64,000 nt of DNA from Acidimicrobiaceae bacterium (GTDB lineage: Bacteria > Actinomycetota > Acidimicrobiia > Acidimicrobiales > RAAP-2): positions 37,426 to 101,425 of the forward strand of contig DAHUZJ010000077.1 in assembly GCA_027306585.1 (NCBI GenBank). The letters run 5' to 3'. Positions 15,448 to 23,198 of the stretch are shown in pieces. Under the pieces are notes generated by a model. That model worked only from the letters and a program-made list of their open reading frames with translations, had not been told where the DNA came from and searched no databases. Position numbers and translations under genes: made by a program. The first letter of the stretch is position 1; each line of letters starts with the position of its first letter.

Positions 15448-16002
15448 GTGGCAGACAACGGCACCTCGTCGGGTCGGGTGGACCTGGCGCGCCAGCAGGC
15501 GGAGATCGACCGCATCCGGGCGGCCAAGTCCTCACTCGCCCCCGAGGAGCGGCGGGTCACGACGCGTGCGGTCATCTCGATCGTCGAGGACACCAAGCTC
15601 GAGGGCCGTCTCGGACGGTTCCGCATCCATTCCGACGAGCCGGCCGAACGGGGCGGGGACGACACCGCGCCCTCACCGCTGCAGTTCCTCATGGCGGCGG
15701 TCGGCTTCTGACTGCTGACCCAGGTGGCGCGGTTCGCGCCCCTCTACGACGTCCCGGTGGACGAGGCAACGGCGGACGTCCGGGCGACGTTCTTCAACAC
15801 GGAGAAGTACGGCGTGGACCAGGCGCCGGCCCACTTCGAGCAAGTGACGGTGGCGCTGTCCATCGACTCCCGTGCGCCGGCTGGGGCGGTCGCTGCGCTG
15901 GCCGCGCACGCCGAGCGGGCGTGCCACGCCGCACAGAGCTTGCGACACCCCGTGCCGGTCACGCTGTCGACCACCCACAACGGCACCTTGCTCGACGAGT
16001 GA
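15448..16002 (+). CDS. OsmC-family peroxiredoxin-like protein with in-frame TGA at the catalytic Cys position (candidate selenoprotein)
   Basis: The track shows two ORFs, 15448-15711 and 15724-16002, in the same frame. They are separated only by one TGA (15709-15711) and four sense codons. Joined, they give 184 residues of an OsmC-like fold with the junction LQFLMAAVGF-TGA-LLTQVARFAPLY. OsmC-family proteins carry their first redox Cys at this helix position (commonly AVGFC). The partner Cys is present near residue 159 (AERACHAAQ). Reading TGA as selenocysteine (residue 88) restores the complete family pattern. A hairpin of bacterial SECIS type begins 11 nt after the TGA. The start is GTG 15448 with GGAAGGGGGCGAC upstream. 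Nonsense mutation or sequencing error remains possible; no sel genes lie in this window. Confidence 0.72.
15723..15742 (+). promoter_or_regulatory. SECIS-like hairpin downstream of the OsmC TGA codon
   Basis: Exactly 11 nt after the TGA, the RNA can fold as GG-(bulged U)-GGCGCG, loop GUU, CGCGCC-CC. The six inner base pairs are perfect. A bulged U low in the stem and a GU in the apical loop are the features known to matter for SelB binding in the Escherichia coli fdhF element, and that minihelix also sits about 11 nt from its UGA. The hairpin is GC-rich in a GC-rich genome, so chance is not excluded. Confidence 0.48.
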
Positions 16003-16041
16003 CCCCGCTCGAGTGGCGGCCAGCGCGGACGGTGCCGGACC

Positions 16042-17073
16042 TCAGGGATCGACCGGGGCGGGGGCGGTCGATCCCCGGACGATCAGGTTCGGGGAGACGA
16101 GCACCTCCTTGAGGGGCATCTCGGGCATCTCCAGCCGCTCGAGCATGATCTCGGCGGCTCGGGCCCCGATCTCGAACTGTGGGATGCGCACGGTGGTCAG
16201 CGGCGGCTGAAAGCGGTCGACGAAGGGCATGTCGTTGAAGCCGACGACCGAGACGTCGGCGGGACACCGGAGCCCCGCGCGCTCGAGGGCGGTACCGCAG
16301 CCGAGGGCCATCATGTCGTTGCTGGCGACGACCGCCGTCGGCGGGCGGCCACGCGACAGCAATTCGAGCGCGCAGCGCTCACCCTCGGGGGCGGTGAAGC
16401 TCGCGCCGAACACGACGAGCTCCTCGTCGATCTCGAGCTCGAGGGCCCGCATGACCGAAAGGTAGCCCTGGTAGCGGGCGTGCCCGGTGGAGAAGGACTG
16501 CGGGCCGGCGAGGTGGGCGATGCGGCGGTGCCCCAGCTCGGCCAAGTGCTCGATGGCCAAGCGCACCCCTCCGGCGTCGTCCACGGACACGGACGAGAAG
16601 GCGTGACGCTCCAGGACCCGGTTGAAGAGCACCACGGGAACGCCTTCGTCGGTGAGCTGGGCCAGGCCGGGACCCTCCCGGTCGGCGGTGGCGCAGATGA
16701 GGCCGTCGACCCGGCGGTCGAGCATCCCCGCGAAGATGCGCTCCTGACGCGTCGGATTGTTGTCGGTGTTGGCGATCAGCGCGACGTAGCCGTCGAGCGC
16801 AAGACGATCTTCGATGCCCCGCAGCATCGGCGGGAACAACGGGTTGGCGATGTCGGGGACGACGACGCCCACCGACATCGTCCTGCGGGTCTTGAAGCTC
16901 CGCGCGAGGTAGTTGGGCCGATAGCCCAGCGCCGTCGCTGCCGCAGTGACGCGGTCGACCGTCTCGGGTCGCACGAGTGAGCGGGTCGCCACGTTGAGCG
17001 CTCGCGAGGCCGTGCCCGGGTGGACGCCCGCCGCCTCGGCTACTTCCCGCAGCGTCACGGTGTCCTGTGGCAC
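16042..17073 (-). CDS. LacI-family transcriptional regulator
   Basis: A protein of 343 residues. The N-terminal helix-turn-helix is VTLREVAEAAGVHPGTASRA, followed by the hinge helix YRPNYLARSFKTRRT and a periplasmic-binding-protein-like effector domain. At the hinge position where LacI and PurR have the minor-groove-intercalating Leu, this protein has Phe (about residue 60). It is the last gene of the minus-strand operon starting at 22971, 89 nt after the DHDPS-family gene, and ends near the convergent OsmC gene. I propose that it binds the GCAAWCGWTTGC palindromes found at several promoters nearby, including its own operon's promoter, and represses them until a pathway intermediate binds. 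Confidence 0.95.
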   Translation of the reverse strand: MPQDTVTLREVAEAAGVHPGTASRALNVATRSLVRPETVDRVTAAATALGYRPNYLARSFKTRRTMSVGVVVPDIANPLFPPMLRGIEDRLALDGYVALIANTDNNPTRQERIFAGMLDRRVDGLICATADREGPGLAQLTDEGVPVVLFNRVLERHAFSSVSVDDAGGVRLAIEHLAELGHRRIAHLAGPQSFSTGHARYQGYLSVMRALELEIDEELVVFGASFTAPEGERCALELLSRGRPPTAVVASNDMMALGCGTALERAGLRCPADVSVVGFNDMPFVDRFQPPLTTVRIPQFEIGARAAEIMLERLEMPEMPLKEVLVSPNLIVRGSTAPAPVDP

Positions 17074-17162
17074 GCTACCTCCCTGTTGGGCCAGGGCCCA
17101 AGGTTATCGGGGGACGGCGGAAACCGGGCGCTCCGACGGTCGCGCCGTTACGGGCCTCCCCG

Positions 17163-18125
17163 TCAGAGCAGGCCCACCTCGGCGAGGTCGGCGCCGAGCG
17201 CGTCGATCGTGGCCGGCTCGGGGCTTCGCAGTGGTGGGCGCACCGGACCGCCGGCCATGCCGAGCAGCCCTGCCCACGCCTTGATGATGGGCACCGGGTG
17301 CTCCCCGCGGGAACGGGCGTCGTGGAGCCACTTGTCCGACAGGTTGCGGAGCGGCGCCATGGCGTCGCGCACCGCTGACGCGGTGGCGACGTCCCCGGAG
17401 AGGGCGGCCCGGGTGTAGTCCCGCATCGGGCGGTGGGCCGGCGTCTGCAGCAGGTACGGGGCGGCCGACGACATGAAGACCCGCTGGCCGTGGTCGCGCA
17501 TGTTGGCCAGCCACTCGGTCTCGTTGGGCTCGCACACGAGGATCCGGTCCCCGACCTTGGCCAGGACGTCCAGGTAATGGGCGTGCGGGTGGCCGACCTT
17601 GATCCCGCAGATGGTCTCGAGGTCCGCGAGGCGGGACACCAGGTCCAGCGAGAGGGCCGGTCCGGCGAACCCCGTGTCGAAGACCCACACGCCGAGGTCG
17701 GCGGCGGCGCAGAGGCGGGCGTAGAAGTCGTAGATGCCCTCGTCGTCGATGCCCACCGGATAGTAGGGACGGACCACGACGGCGAAGTCGGCGCCTGCCG
17801 CCTCCGCCTGCCGCGTGAGCTCGATCGCCTCGGTGAGCGAATGGTGCCCGGTGTGGGCGATGACCGGGCACCGGCCACCCGTCGCCGCGACGACGGCCGC
17901 CACTTGCGCTGCTCGCTCGGCGGCCGAGAGCGCCCAGAACTCGCTCATCACGCCGGTGCAGAAGATCCCGTCGACCTCCACCCCGTCGACCAGCCGATGC
18001 ACGTCGGCTGCCAGGGCATCCAGGTCGCACCGGCCGGCCACATCGAACGGCGTGGTCGACGCCGCCCACAGCCCGGTGAAGGCCTCGGCCGCCGCCTGCT
18101 TGGCGTCCGCCCTCGAATAGCGCAT
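17163..18125 (-). CDS. DHDPS/N-acetylneuraminate-lyase family protein, divergent member
   Basis: A TIM-barrel class I aldolase-family protein of 320 residues. The candidate Schiff-base lysine is in GIKVGHPHAHY. The usual YNxP tyrosine motif is replaced by VFDTGFAGPA, so its chemistry may differ from the two close paralogues at 11846 and 52148. It follows the aldehyde dehydrogenase by 38 nt, an arrangement seen in pathways where a keto-acid dehydratase/aldolase feeds a semialdehyde to a dehydrogenase. The substrate is not identifiable. Confidence 0.92.
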   Translation of the reverse strand: MRYSRADAKQAAAEAFTGLWAASTTPFDVAGRCDLDALAADVHRLVDGVEVDGIFCTGVMSEFWALSAAERAAQVAAVVAATGGRCPVIAHTGHHSLTEAIELTRQAEAAGADFAVVVRPYYPVGIDDEGIYDFYARLCAAADLGVWVFDTGFAGPALSLDLVSRLADLETICGIKVGHPHAHYLDVLAKVGDRILVCEPNETEWLANMRDHGQRVFMSSAAPYLLQTPAHRPMRDYTRAALSGDVATASAVRDAMAPLRNLSDKWLHDARSRGEHPVPIIKAWAGLLGMAGGPVRPPLRSPEPATIDALGADLAEVGLL

Positions 18126-18163
18126 GATCCGTCCCCTTCGTTCAGCTGTTCACCCGGTGCCGC

Positions 18164-19651
18164 TCACCAGCTCGTCGCGATGTACTTCGCCTCGAGGTAC
18201 TCGAGCATGCCCTCGTGGCCGCCCTCACGCCCGAGCCCGCTCTGCTTCACGCCGCCGAAGGGTGCCGCCGGGTCGGAGACGAGGCCCCGGTTGAGGCCCA
18301 CCATGCCCGACTCGAGCGCTTCGGCGACCCGCAGGCCCCGGGCGAGGTCGCCGGTGTAGACGTAGCTCACGAGGCCGTACTCGGTGTCGTTGGCGAGCGA
18401 GACCGCCTCGTCCTCGTCGCGGAAGCCGACGACCGGGGCAACGGGCCCGAAGATCTCGGTGCGGAGCAGCTCGGCGGAGCTGGGCACGCCGGCCAAGACG
18501 GTCGGGGGGTAGAAGAAGCCCGGGCCCTCGGGGGCCGCTGCCCCGGTGAGCGGGGAGGCCCCTTCCCCCACGGCGTCGTGGACCAGCTCGTCGACCTTGT
18601 CCCGGCTGGAGGCGTTCACGAGCGGGCCCACCTGGACGCCTGCTGTCAGGCCCGGCCCCATCCGCAGGGCCCCCATGCGCTCGGCCAGCAGCTCGGCGAA
18701 GCGCCCGGCGACCGAGGCCTCGACGAAGAACCGGTTGGCGGCGGTGCACGCCTCGCCGCCGTTGCGCATCTTGGCCACCATGGCCCCCTCGAGGGCGGCC
18801 TCCAGGTCGGCGTCGGCGAAGACGAGGAACGGGGCGTTGCCGCCCAGCTCCATCGAGCAGCTCACCACCTTGTCGGCCGCCAGGGCGAGGAGGGTCCGGC
18901 CGACCTCGGTCGACCCGGTGAAGGAGAGCTTTCGCACCCGGTCGTCGCCGAGCACGGTGCGCGAGAAGTCCGACGAGCGCCGGGAGGGCACGATGTTGAC
19001 GACGCCTGCCGGCACCCCCGCCTCCTCCAGGATCCGGCCGATGGCGAGGGCGGTGAGCGGGGTCTCGGAGGCTGGCTTGCACACGACGGTGCACCCGGCG
19101 GCGAGGGCGGGGCCGATCTTGCGGGTGAGCATGGCGGCCGGGAAGTTCCACGGCGTGATGAGGGCGGCCACCCCGATGGGCTGGTAGGCGACGAGTATCC
19201 GGTTGGCCCCCGACGGGGCGGTCATGAGCTCGCCCACGTTGCGCACCGCCTCTTCGGCATACCAGCGGAAGAACTCCGCGGCGTAGGCGACCTCCCCCCG
19301 GGCGTCGGGAAGGGCCTTCCCGTTCTCCAAGGTGACGAGGCGGGCCAAGGACTCGGCCCGCTCGGTCATCAGGGTGAAGGCCCGGCGCAGCAGCTCCGCC
19401 CGCTCCCGGGGGGCGGTCCTGCCCCAGGACCCGAGGGCCTCTGCGGCGGCGTCGACGGCGGCCGTGGCGTCGGAGGGCGCGCCGTCGCAGACGGCGGTGA
19501 TGGGCGCTTCGGTGGCGGGGTCCAGGACCTCGATCTCGCGGCCGTCTGCCGACCCCTGCCACCGCCCGCCGATCAAGGCGCCGGTCGGCACCCATTCGAG
19601 CAGCTCGGCTGCTACCGCCTTCGTGTCGTGGGCGGGCGCCGTCGTCGTCAT
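18164..19651 (-). CDS. NAD(P)-dependent aldehyde dehydrogenase, succinate-semialdehyde-dehydrogenase-like
   Basis: A protein of 495 residues that oxidises an aldehyde to an acid. The nucleotide motif FTGSTEVG, general-base Glu in MELGGNAP and catalytic Cys in NGGEACTAANR are all present. The C-terminal region (FGGVKQSGLGREGG) matches the succinate/glutarate-semialdehyde subgroup. It starts at ATG 19651 in an ATGA overlap with the E1beta stop; the 821-residue track ORF is an artefactual extension. It probably removes the semialdehyde made by an operon lyase. Confidence 0.95.
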   Translation of the reverse strand: MTTTAPAHDTKAVAAELLEWVPTGALIGGRWQGSADGREIEVLDPATEAPITAVCDGAPSDATAAVDAAAEALGSWGRTAPRERAELLRRAFTLMTERAESLARLVTLENGKALPDARGEVAYAAEFFRWYAEEAVRNVGELMTAPSGANRILVAYQPIGVAALITPWNFPAAMLTRKIGPALAAGCTVVCKPASETPLTALAIGRILEEAGVPAGVVNIVPSRRSSDFSRTVLGDDRVRKLSFTGSTEVGRTLLALAADKVVSCSMELGGNAPFLVFADADLEAALEGAMVAKMRNGGEACTAANRFFVEASVAGRFAELLAERMGALRMGPGLTAGVQVGPLVNASSRDKVDELVHDAVGEGASPLTGAAAPEGPGFFYPPTVLAGVPSSAELLRTEIFGPVAPVVGFRDEDEAVSLANDTEYGLVSYVYTGDLARGLRVAEALESGMVGLNRGLVSDPAAPFGGVKQSGLGREGGHEGMLEYLEAKYIATSW

Positions 19652-20622
19652 GCCAGTGACCTCCTCACTCCCTCGACGATGCGCGCCACGTTGGGCAGGG
19701 CCGCATCCTCCAACGCGTCGGCGGCGGGCAGGGGCACGTGGGGGGTGGTGACCCGCACGATCGGCCCGTCGAGGTCGAAGAGGTTCTCCTCGGCCACGAT
19801 CGAGGCCACCTCCGCCCCCCACCCGCACAGCCTCGGGTTCTCCTCGACGGTGACGAGGTGCCCGGTGGCGGCGACCGACGTGGCGACGGTCGTCACGTCC
19901 AGGGGCACGAGCGAGCGCAGGTCGATGACCGTCACCTCGATGCCCTCTCGGGCCAGCTCGTCGGCGGCGGCGAGGGCCCGGGGGACCATGGCCGCCAGGG
20001 CCACGACCGTGGCGGCCGGGCCGTGGCGGACGACGGCCGCCTTGCCCAGCTCGTCGACGAGCTCGCCGTCGGGGACGTCCCCTTTGGTGGCGTAGAGGGA
20101 CTTCTGCTCGAAGAAGAGCACGGGGTCGGGGTCGCGCACCGCAGCCGCCAAGAGCCCCACCACGTCGCTCGGAGTGGAGGGGGCGACCACCTTCAAGCCC
20201 GGGATGGCCATGGCCCAGTTCTCCACGCTCTGGGAGTGCTGAGCCCCGAAGCGGGCCCCGCCGCCGTTGCCCGAGCGGATCACGAGCGGCAGGGCGACCT
20301 GGCCGTTGGTCATGTAGCGGGCCTTGGCGATCTCGTTGGCGACGATGTCCCAGCACACGGCGAAGAAGTCCGAGAACATGATCTCGGCGATCGGGCGCAG
20401 GCCGGTCATCGCCGCCCCCATGGCCGCCCCCAAGATGGCCTGCTCGGAGATGGGCGTGTCGACCACCCGTCCCTTGCCGAAACGCTCCTGGAGCCCGACG
20501 GTGGCCTTGAACACCCCGCCGGCCGAGCCGATGTCCTCGCCCAAGAACACGACCGAAGGGTCCCGGGCCATCTCCTGGGCGATGCCGTAGGCGACGGCGT
20601 CCCGGTAGGTCATCTCCGCCAC
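19648..20622 (-). CDS. 2-oxoacid dehydrogenase-type E1 component, beta subunit
   Basis: A protein of 324 residues. The N-terminal block (MTYRDAVAYGIAQEM), the cofactor-contacting Glu in FLGEDIG, the block DTPISEQAILGAAMGAAMTG and the C-terminal transketolase-like domain match AcoB/PdhB. It pairs with the alpha subunit to decarboxylate a 2-oxo acid or cleave acetoin, passing the acyl group to an E2. GTG 20622 follows GGAGGT by 5 nt; ATG 20613, which forms an ATGA overlap with the alpha stop, is an equal alternative. No E2 or E3 gene is in the window. Confidence 0.94.
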   Translation of the reverse strand: MAEMTYRDAVAYGIAQEMARDPSVVFLGEDIGSAGGVFKATVGLQERFGKGRVVDTPISEQAILGAAMGAAMTGLRPIAEIMFSDFFAVCWDIVANEIAKARYMTNGQVALPLVIRSGNGGGARFGAQHSQSVENWAMAIPGLKVVAPSTPSDVVGLLAAAVRDPDPVLFFEQKSLYATKGDVPDGELVDELGKAAVVRHGPAATVVALAAMVPRALAAADELAREGIEVTVIDLRSLVPLDVTTVATSVAATGHLVTVEENPRLCGWGAEVASIVAEENLFDLDGPIVRVTTPHVPLPAADALEDAALPNVARIVEGVRRSLA

Positions 20623-21632
20623 GTGGCACCTCCGTCGCTGAACACGTCTCGGTGGACCAAGGCGAGGTCGGGCGGCGGGCTCGCCATGGCCTGCTCGGTC
20701 GCCTCGTCGACGGCCTCCTGGGCCGCCTCCTCCACCCGCACGAGGGCTCCCTCGTCCACGCCGGCCGCCACGAGGCGAGCCCGGTAGGTGGGAATGGGGT
20801 CGCGGGCGAGCCAGGCGGCCACCTCGTCGTCGGGGCGGTACTTGCCCGGGTCGGCCCTCGAGTGCCCGCCGTGGCGGTAGGTCTCGGCCTCGATCAGGCT
20901 CGGGCCGCCGCCCGCCCGGGCGCGCTCGAGGGCGGAGGCGGCGGCGGCGAAGGTGGCGTCGGCGTCGTTGCCGTCGATCAGGATGGGGTCGAGGCCGTAC
21001 GCGGGGGCCCGGCCCGCCGCCGGGTGGGCGACGGCCGTCACCGAGGAGATGGGGGTGTACTCCATCCAGCGGTTGTTCTCGCACACGAAGACGATCGGCA
21101 GCTGCCAGACGGCCGCCAGGTTGAGGGCCTCATGGAACGCGCCGATGTTGGTGGTCCCGTCTCCGAAGAAGCACACGGTGACCTCGGGGGCGCCCCGCAG
21201 CTTGGACGACCAGGCGGCCCCGTTGGCGATCGTGAGGTGGGCGCCAACGATGGCGTAGGAGCCCATCATCCGGTGCGGGATGCTCGTCAGGTGCATCGAG
21301 CCGCCCTTGCCGGCCATGAGGCCGAGCTGGCGGCCCATGAGCTCGGCCATGACCGGCGCCATCGGCACCCCGCGCGCCAGCGTGTGGTTGTGGCCCCGGT
21401 AGGTGCAGAACGTGTAGTCCTCGGGCCGCAGCGCCACCCCGAACCCGGCGGCCACCGCCTCCTGACCGAGCCCCAGATGGCTCGTCCCCTTGACCAGGCC
21501 CTGGAGGAACAGGTCGTAGGCGCGCTTTTCGAACGCCCGCATCTCCACCATCGAGCGATAGAGGCGGAGGCGGACGTCGGCGGACGGCGCCGGTGGGGCC
21601 GGAGCGGCGGGGCTTTCGGAGAGGCTGGTCAT
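20610..21632 (-). CDS. 2-oxoacid dehydrogenase-type E1 component, alpha subunit (AcoA-like)
   Basis: A ThDP-binding subunit of 340 residues. The cofactor motif is GDGTTNIGAFHEALNLAAVW, and the regions TYRGHNHTLARG and GKGGSMH are standard for AcoA/PdhA proteins. The first 20 residues are a proline- and alanine-rich extension. It overlaps the beta subunit and follows the M24 gene by 88 nt. The linked aldehyde dehydrogenase and lyase suggest a catabolic 2-oxo acid or acetoin-like substrate rather than pyruvate. Confidence 0.94.
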   Translation of the reverse strand: MTSLSESPAAPAPPAPSADVRLRLYRSMVEMRAFEKRAYDLFLQGLVKGTSHLGLGQEAVAAGFGVALRPEDYTFCTYRGHNHTLARGVPMAPVMAELMGRQLGLMAGKGGSMHLTSIPHRMMGSYAIVGAHLTIANGAAWSSKLRGAPEVTVCFFGDGTTNIGAFHEALNLAAVWQLPIVFVCENNRWMEYTPISSVTAVAHPAAGRAPAYGLDPILIDGNDADATFAAAASALERARAGGGPSLIEAETYRHGGHSRADPGKYRPDDEVAAWLARDPIPTYRARLVAAGVDEGALVRVEEAAQEAVDEATEQAMASPPPDLALVHRDVFSDGGATWRR

Positions 21633-21720
21633 GTCGGGCGTTTGCTCCTCTGATGCGGTCGGTGGGAGGTCGCCCCGGCGCCCGCGGTTCGGCTCCCCGG
21701 GCGGCCCGTGCGGCGGAGGC

Positions 21721-22971
21721 CTAGTACGGATTGGTGACGAACAGCTCCTGGGCGGGGAACAGCGTGATCACTTGCGGACCGTCCTCGGTGACGACGATCT
21801 CCTCTTCGATCCTCGCCGCCGAGTGGCCGTCCGTGGCCGGGCAGTAGGTCTCCAGGGCGAAGACCATCCCCGCATGGATCTCCATCGGATGCTCCAGCGA
21901 GTTGAGCCGGCTGATCAGCGGGCGCTCGTGCAGCGCCAGGCCGAGGCCGTGGCCGAACTGCAGGCCGAAGGCTTCGCGCTCGCTGGCGAGCCCGATGTCC
22001 TCGGCCGTCGGCCAGCCCCGGGCGATCTGGTCAGTGGTGACGCCCGGCTTCACGAGGTCGATCGCGGTGTCCATCCACTCACGGGCCCGCTGGTAGGCGT
22101 CGCGCTGGGCGGGGGTCGAGTACCCGACCGAGAAGCACCGGTAGTAGCACGTCCGGTAGCCGTTGAAGGCGTGCATGACGTCGAAGAACGCCTGCTCGCC
22201 GGGGCGGATCATGCGGTCCGAGAAGTTGTGGGGATGGGGGATGCAGCGCTCGCCCGAGACGGCGTTCACCGATTCGACGTCGTCGGACCCCATCCGGTAG
22301 AGGGTGTCGTTCACGAGGGCCACGATCTCGTTCTCTCGCACCCCGGGCTTGAGGGCCTCGGCCACCAGCTGGTAGGCGCCCTCCACCATGGCGGCCGCCC
22401 GGGACAGCAGCATGATCTCGTCGGGTGACTTGAGCTGGCGGGCATCGAGCATGACCTGCTGGCCGTCGCGCACGTCGAGGCCGGCCGCCTGGAGGGCCAG
22501 CATCGTGGGGACGTCGGCGATGTCCAACCCGAGGGGCATGTCGGCCACCCCCGCCTCGCGCAGCACGTCCACGATCTCGGCCACCGCCACCTTTGGAAGC
22601 CCGACCTCGGGCCCGACCGCCCCGCGCATGGTCGTGACCGCCGGGCGGGAGTTCTCCGGGCGGATCCAGGGGGCGTGGAGCCGGTGGTGGACGGCCGCGG
22701 ACCCGAAGTCCCACAGGACGGGCTCGGCACCCCGGGCGAGCACCGTGTAGCGGGTCAGCTTGTCCCGGGTCCACTCGCCGATGGCCGTGCTCGTGATGTA
22801 GCGGATGTTGTTGAGGTCGAAGCACAGCAAGGCCCCGAGCTCCGAGCGGTCCAGGGCCTCTCGTGCCCGGCGCAAGCGGTACTCGTGCAGGCGGCGGAAG
22901 TCGACCCGCTCTTCGAAGTCGACCCCCATGACCCCCGGCGAAGGTGCGGCGACGCCGTTCCGTACGCTCAT
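21721..22971 (-). CDS. M24-fold metallohydrolase (aminopeptidase P/creatinase superfamily), atypical
   Basis: A protein of 416 residues with a creatinase-N-like domain and a C-terminal pita-bread fold. The first Asp (FFDVMHAFNGY), the His (GHGLGLALHERP) and both late Glu residues (FALETY, IEEEIVVTEDG) are kept. The second Asp of the usual D.TRT motif is replaced in RTCYYRCFSVG. It is therefore not a standard Xaa-Pro peptidase and may act on a small C-N or C-S compound. It is the first gene of the operon that ends with lacI. Its promoter and operator lie about 110 nt upstream. Confidence 0.9.
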   Translation of the reverse strand: MSVRNGVAAPSPGVMGVDFEERVDFRRLHEYRLRRAREALDRSELGALLCFDLNNIRYITSTAIGEWTRDKLTRYTVLARGAEPVLWDFGSAAVHHRLHAPWIRPENSRPAVTTMRGAVGPEVGLPKVAVAEIVDVLREAGVADMPLGLDIADVPTMLALQAAGLDVRDGQQVMLDARQLKSPDEIMLLSRAAAMVEGAYQLVAEALKPGVRENEIVALVNDTLYRMGSDDVESVNAVSGERCIPHPHNFSDRMIRPGEQAFFDVMHAFNGYRTCYYRCFSVGYSTPAQRDAYQRAREWMDTAIDLVKPGVTTDQIARGWPTAEDIGLASEREAFGLQFGHGLGLALHERPLISRLNSLEHPMEIHAGMVFALETYCPATDGHSAARIEEEIVVTEDGPQVITLFPAQELFVTNPY

Positions 22972-23079
22972 CGGCTGCGGTCCATCGCTCTCACGCCCCT
23001 CCCGGTCCCGCAGCGCGCACCGTCCACCGAGGGCGGGGACCCTTCGGGGCCGGACCGGCGCGGCGCCGCGCCACTGTCA

Positions 23080-23126
23080 GCAATCGTTTGCACATTCATC
23101 GTGCACCGGCCGCCGGACCATGTCAA
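23080..23126 (-). promoter_or_regulatory. Promoter and LacI-type operator for the M24-E1-ALDH-lacI operon
   Basis: On the minus strand, TTGACA (23126-23121), 17 nt, CACGAT (23103-23098), then GCAAACGATTGC (23091-23080) at the expected start of transcription. The -10 box is weak, but the geometry equals that of the sites at 4614 and 13986. If it is bound by the operon's own LacI protein, this is an autoregulatory loop. Confidence 0.62.
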
Positions 23127-23198
23127 GAACGTGACGACGGGGGCCACGGCGCCCCGTGACGTGCCCCTCGGCGGCGGGCCGGCTCCCAGCACGGCTCC

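Noticed and set aside
15700-15724. Programmed frameshift as an explanation of the split OsmC gene
   Set aside because: Both parts lie in the same frame, so no shift is needed; only the TGA codon separates them.
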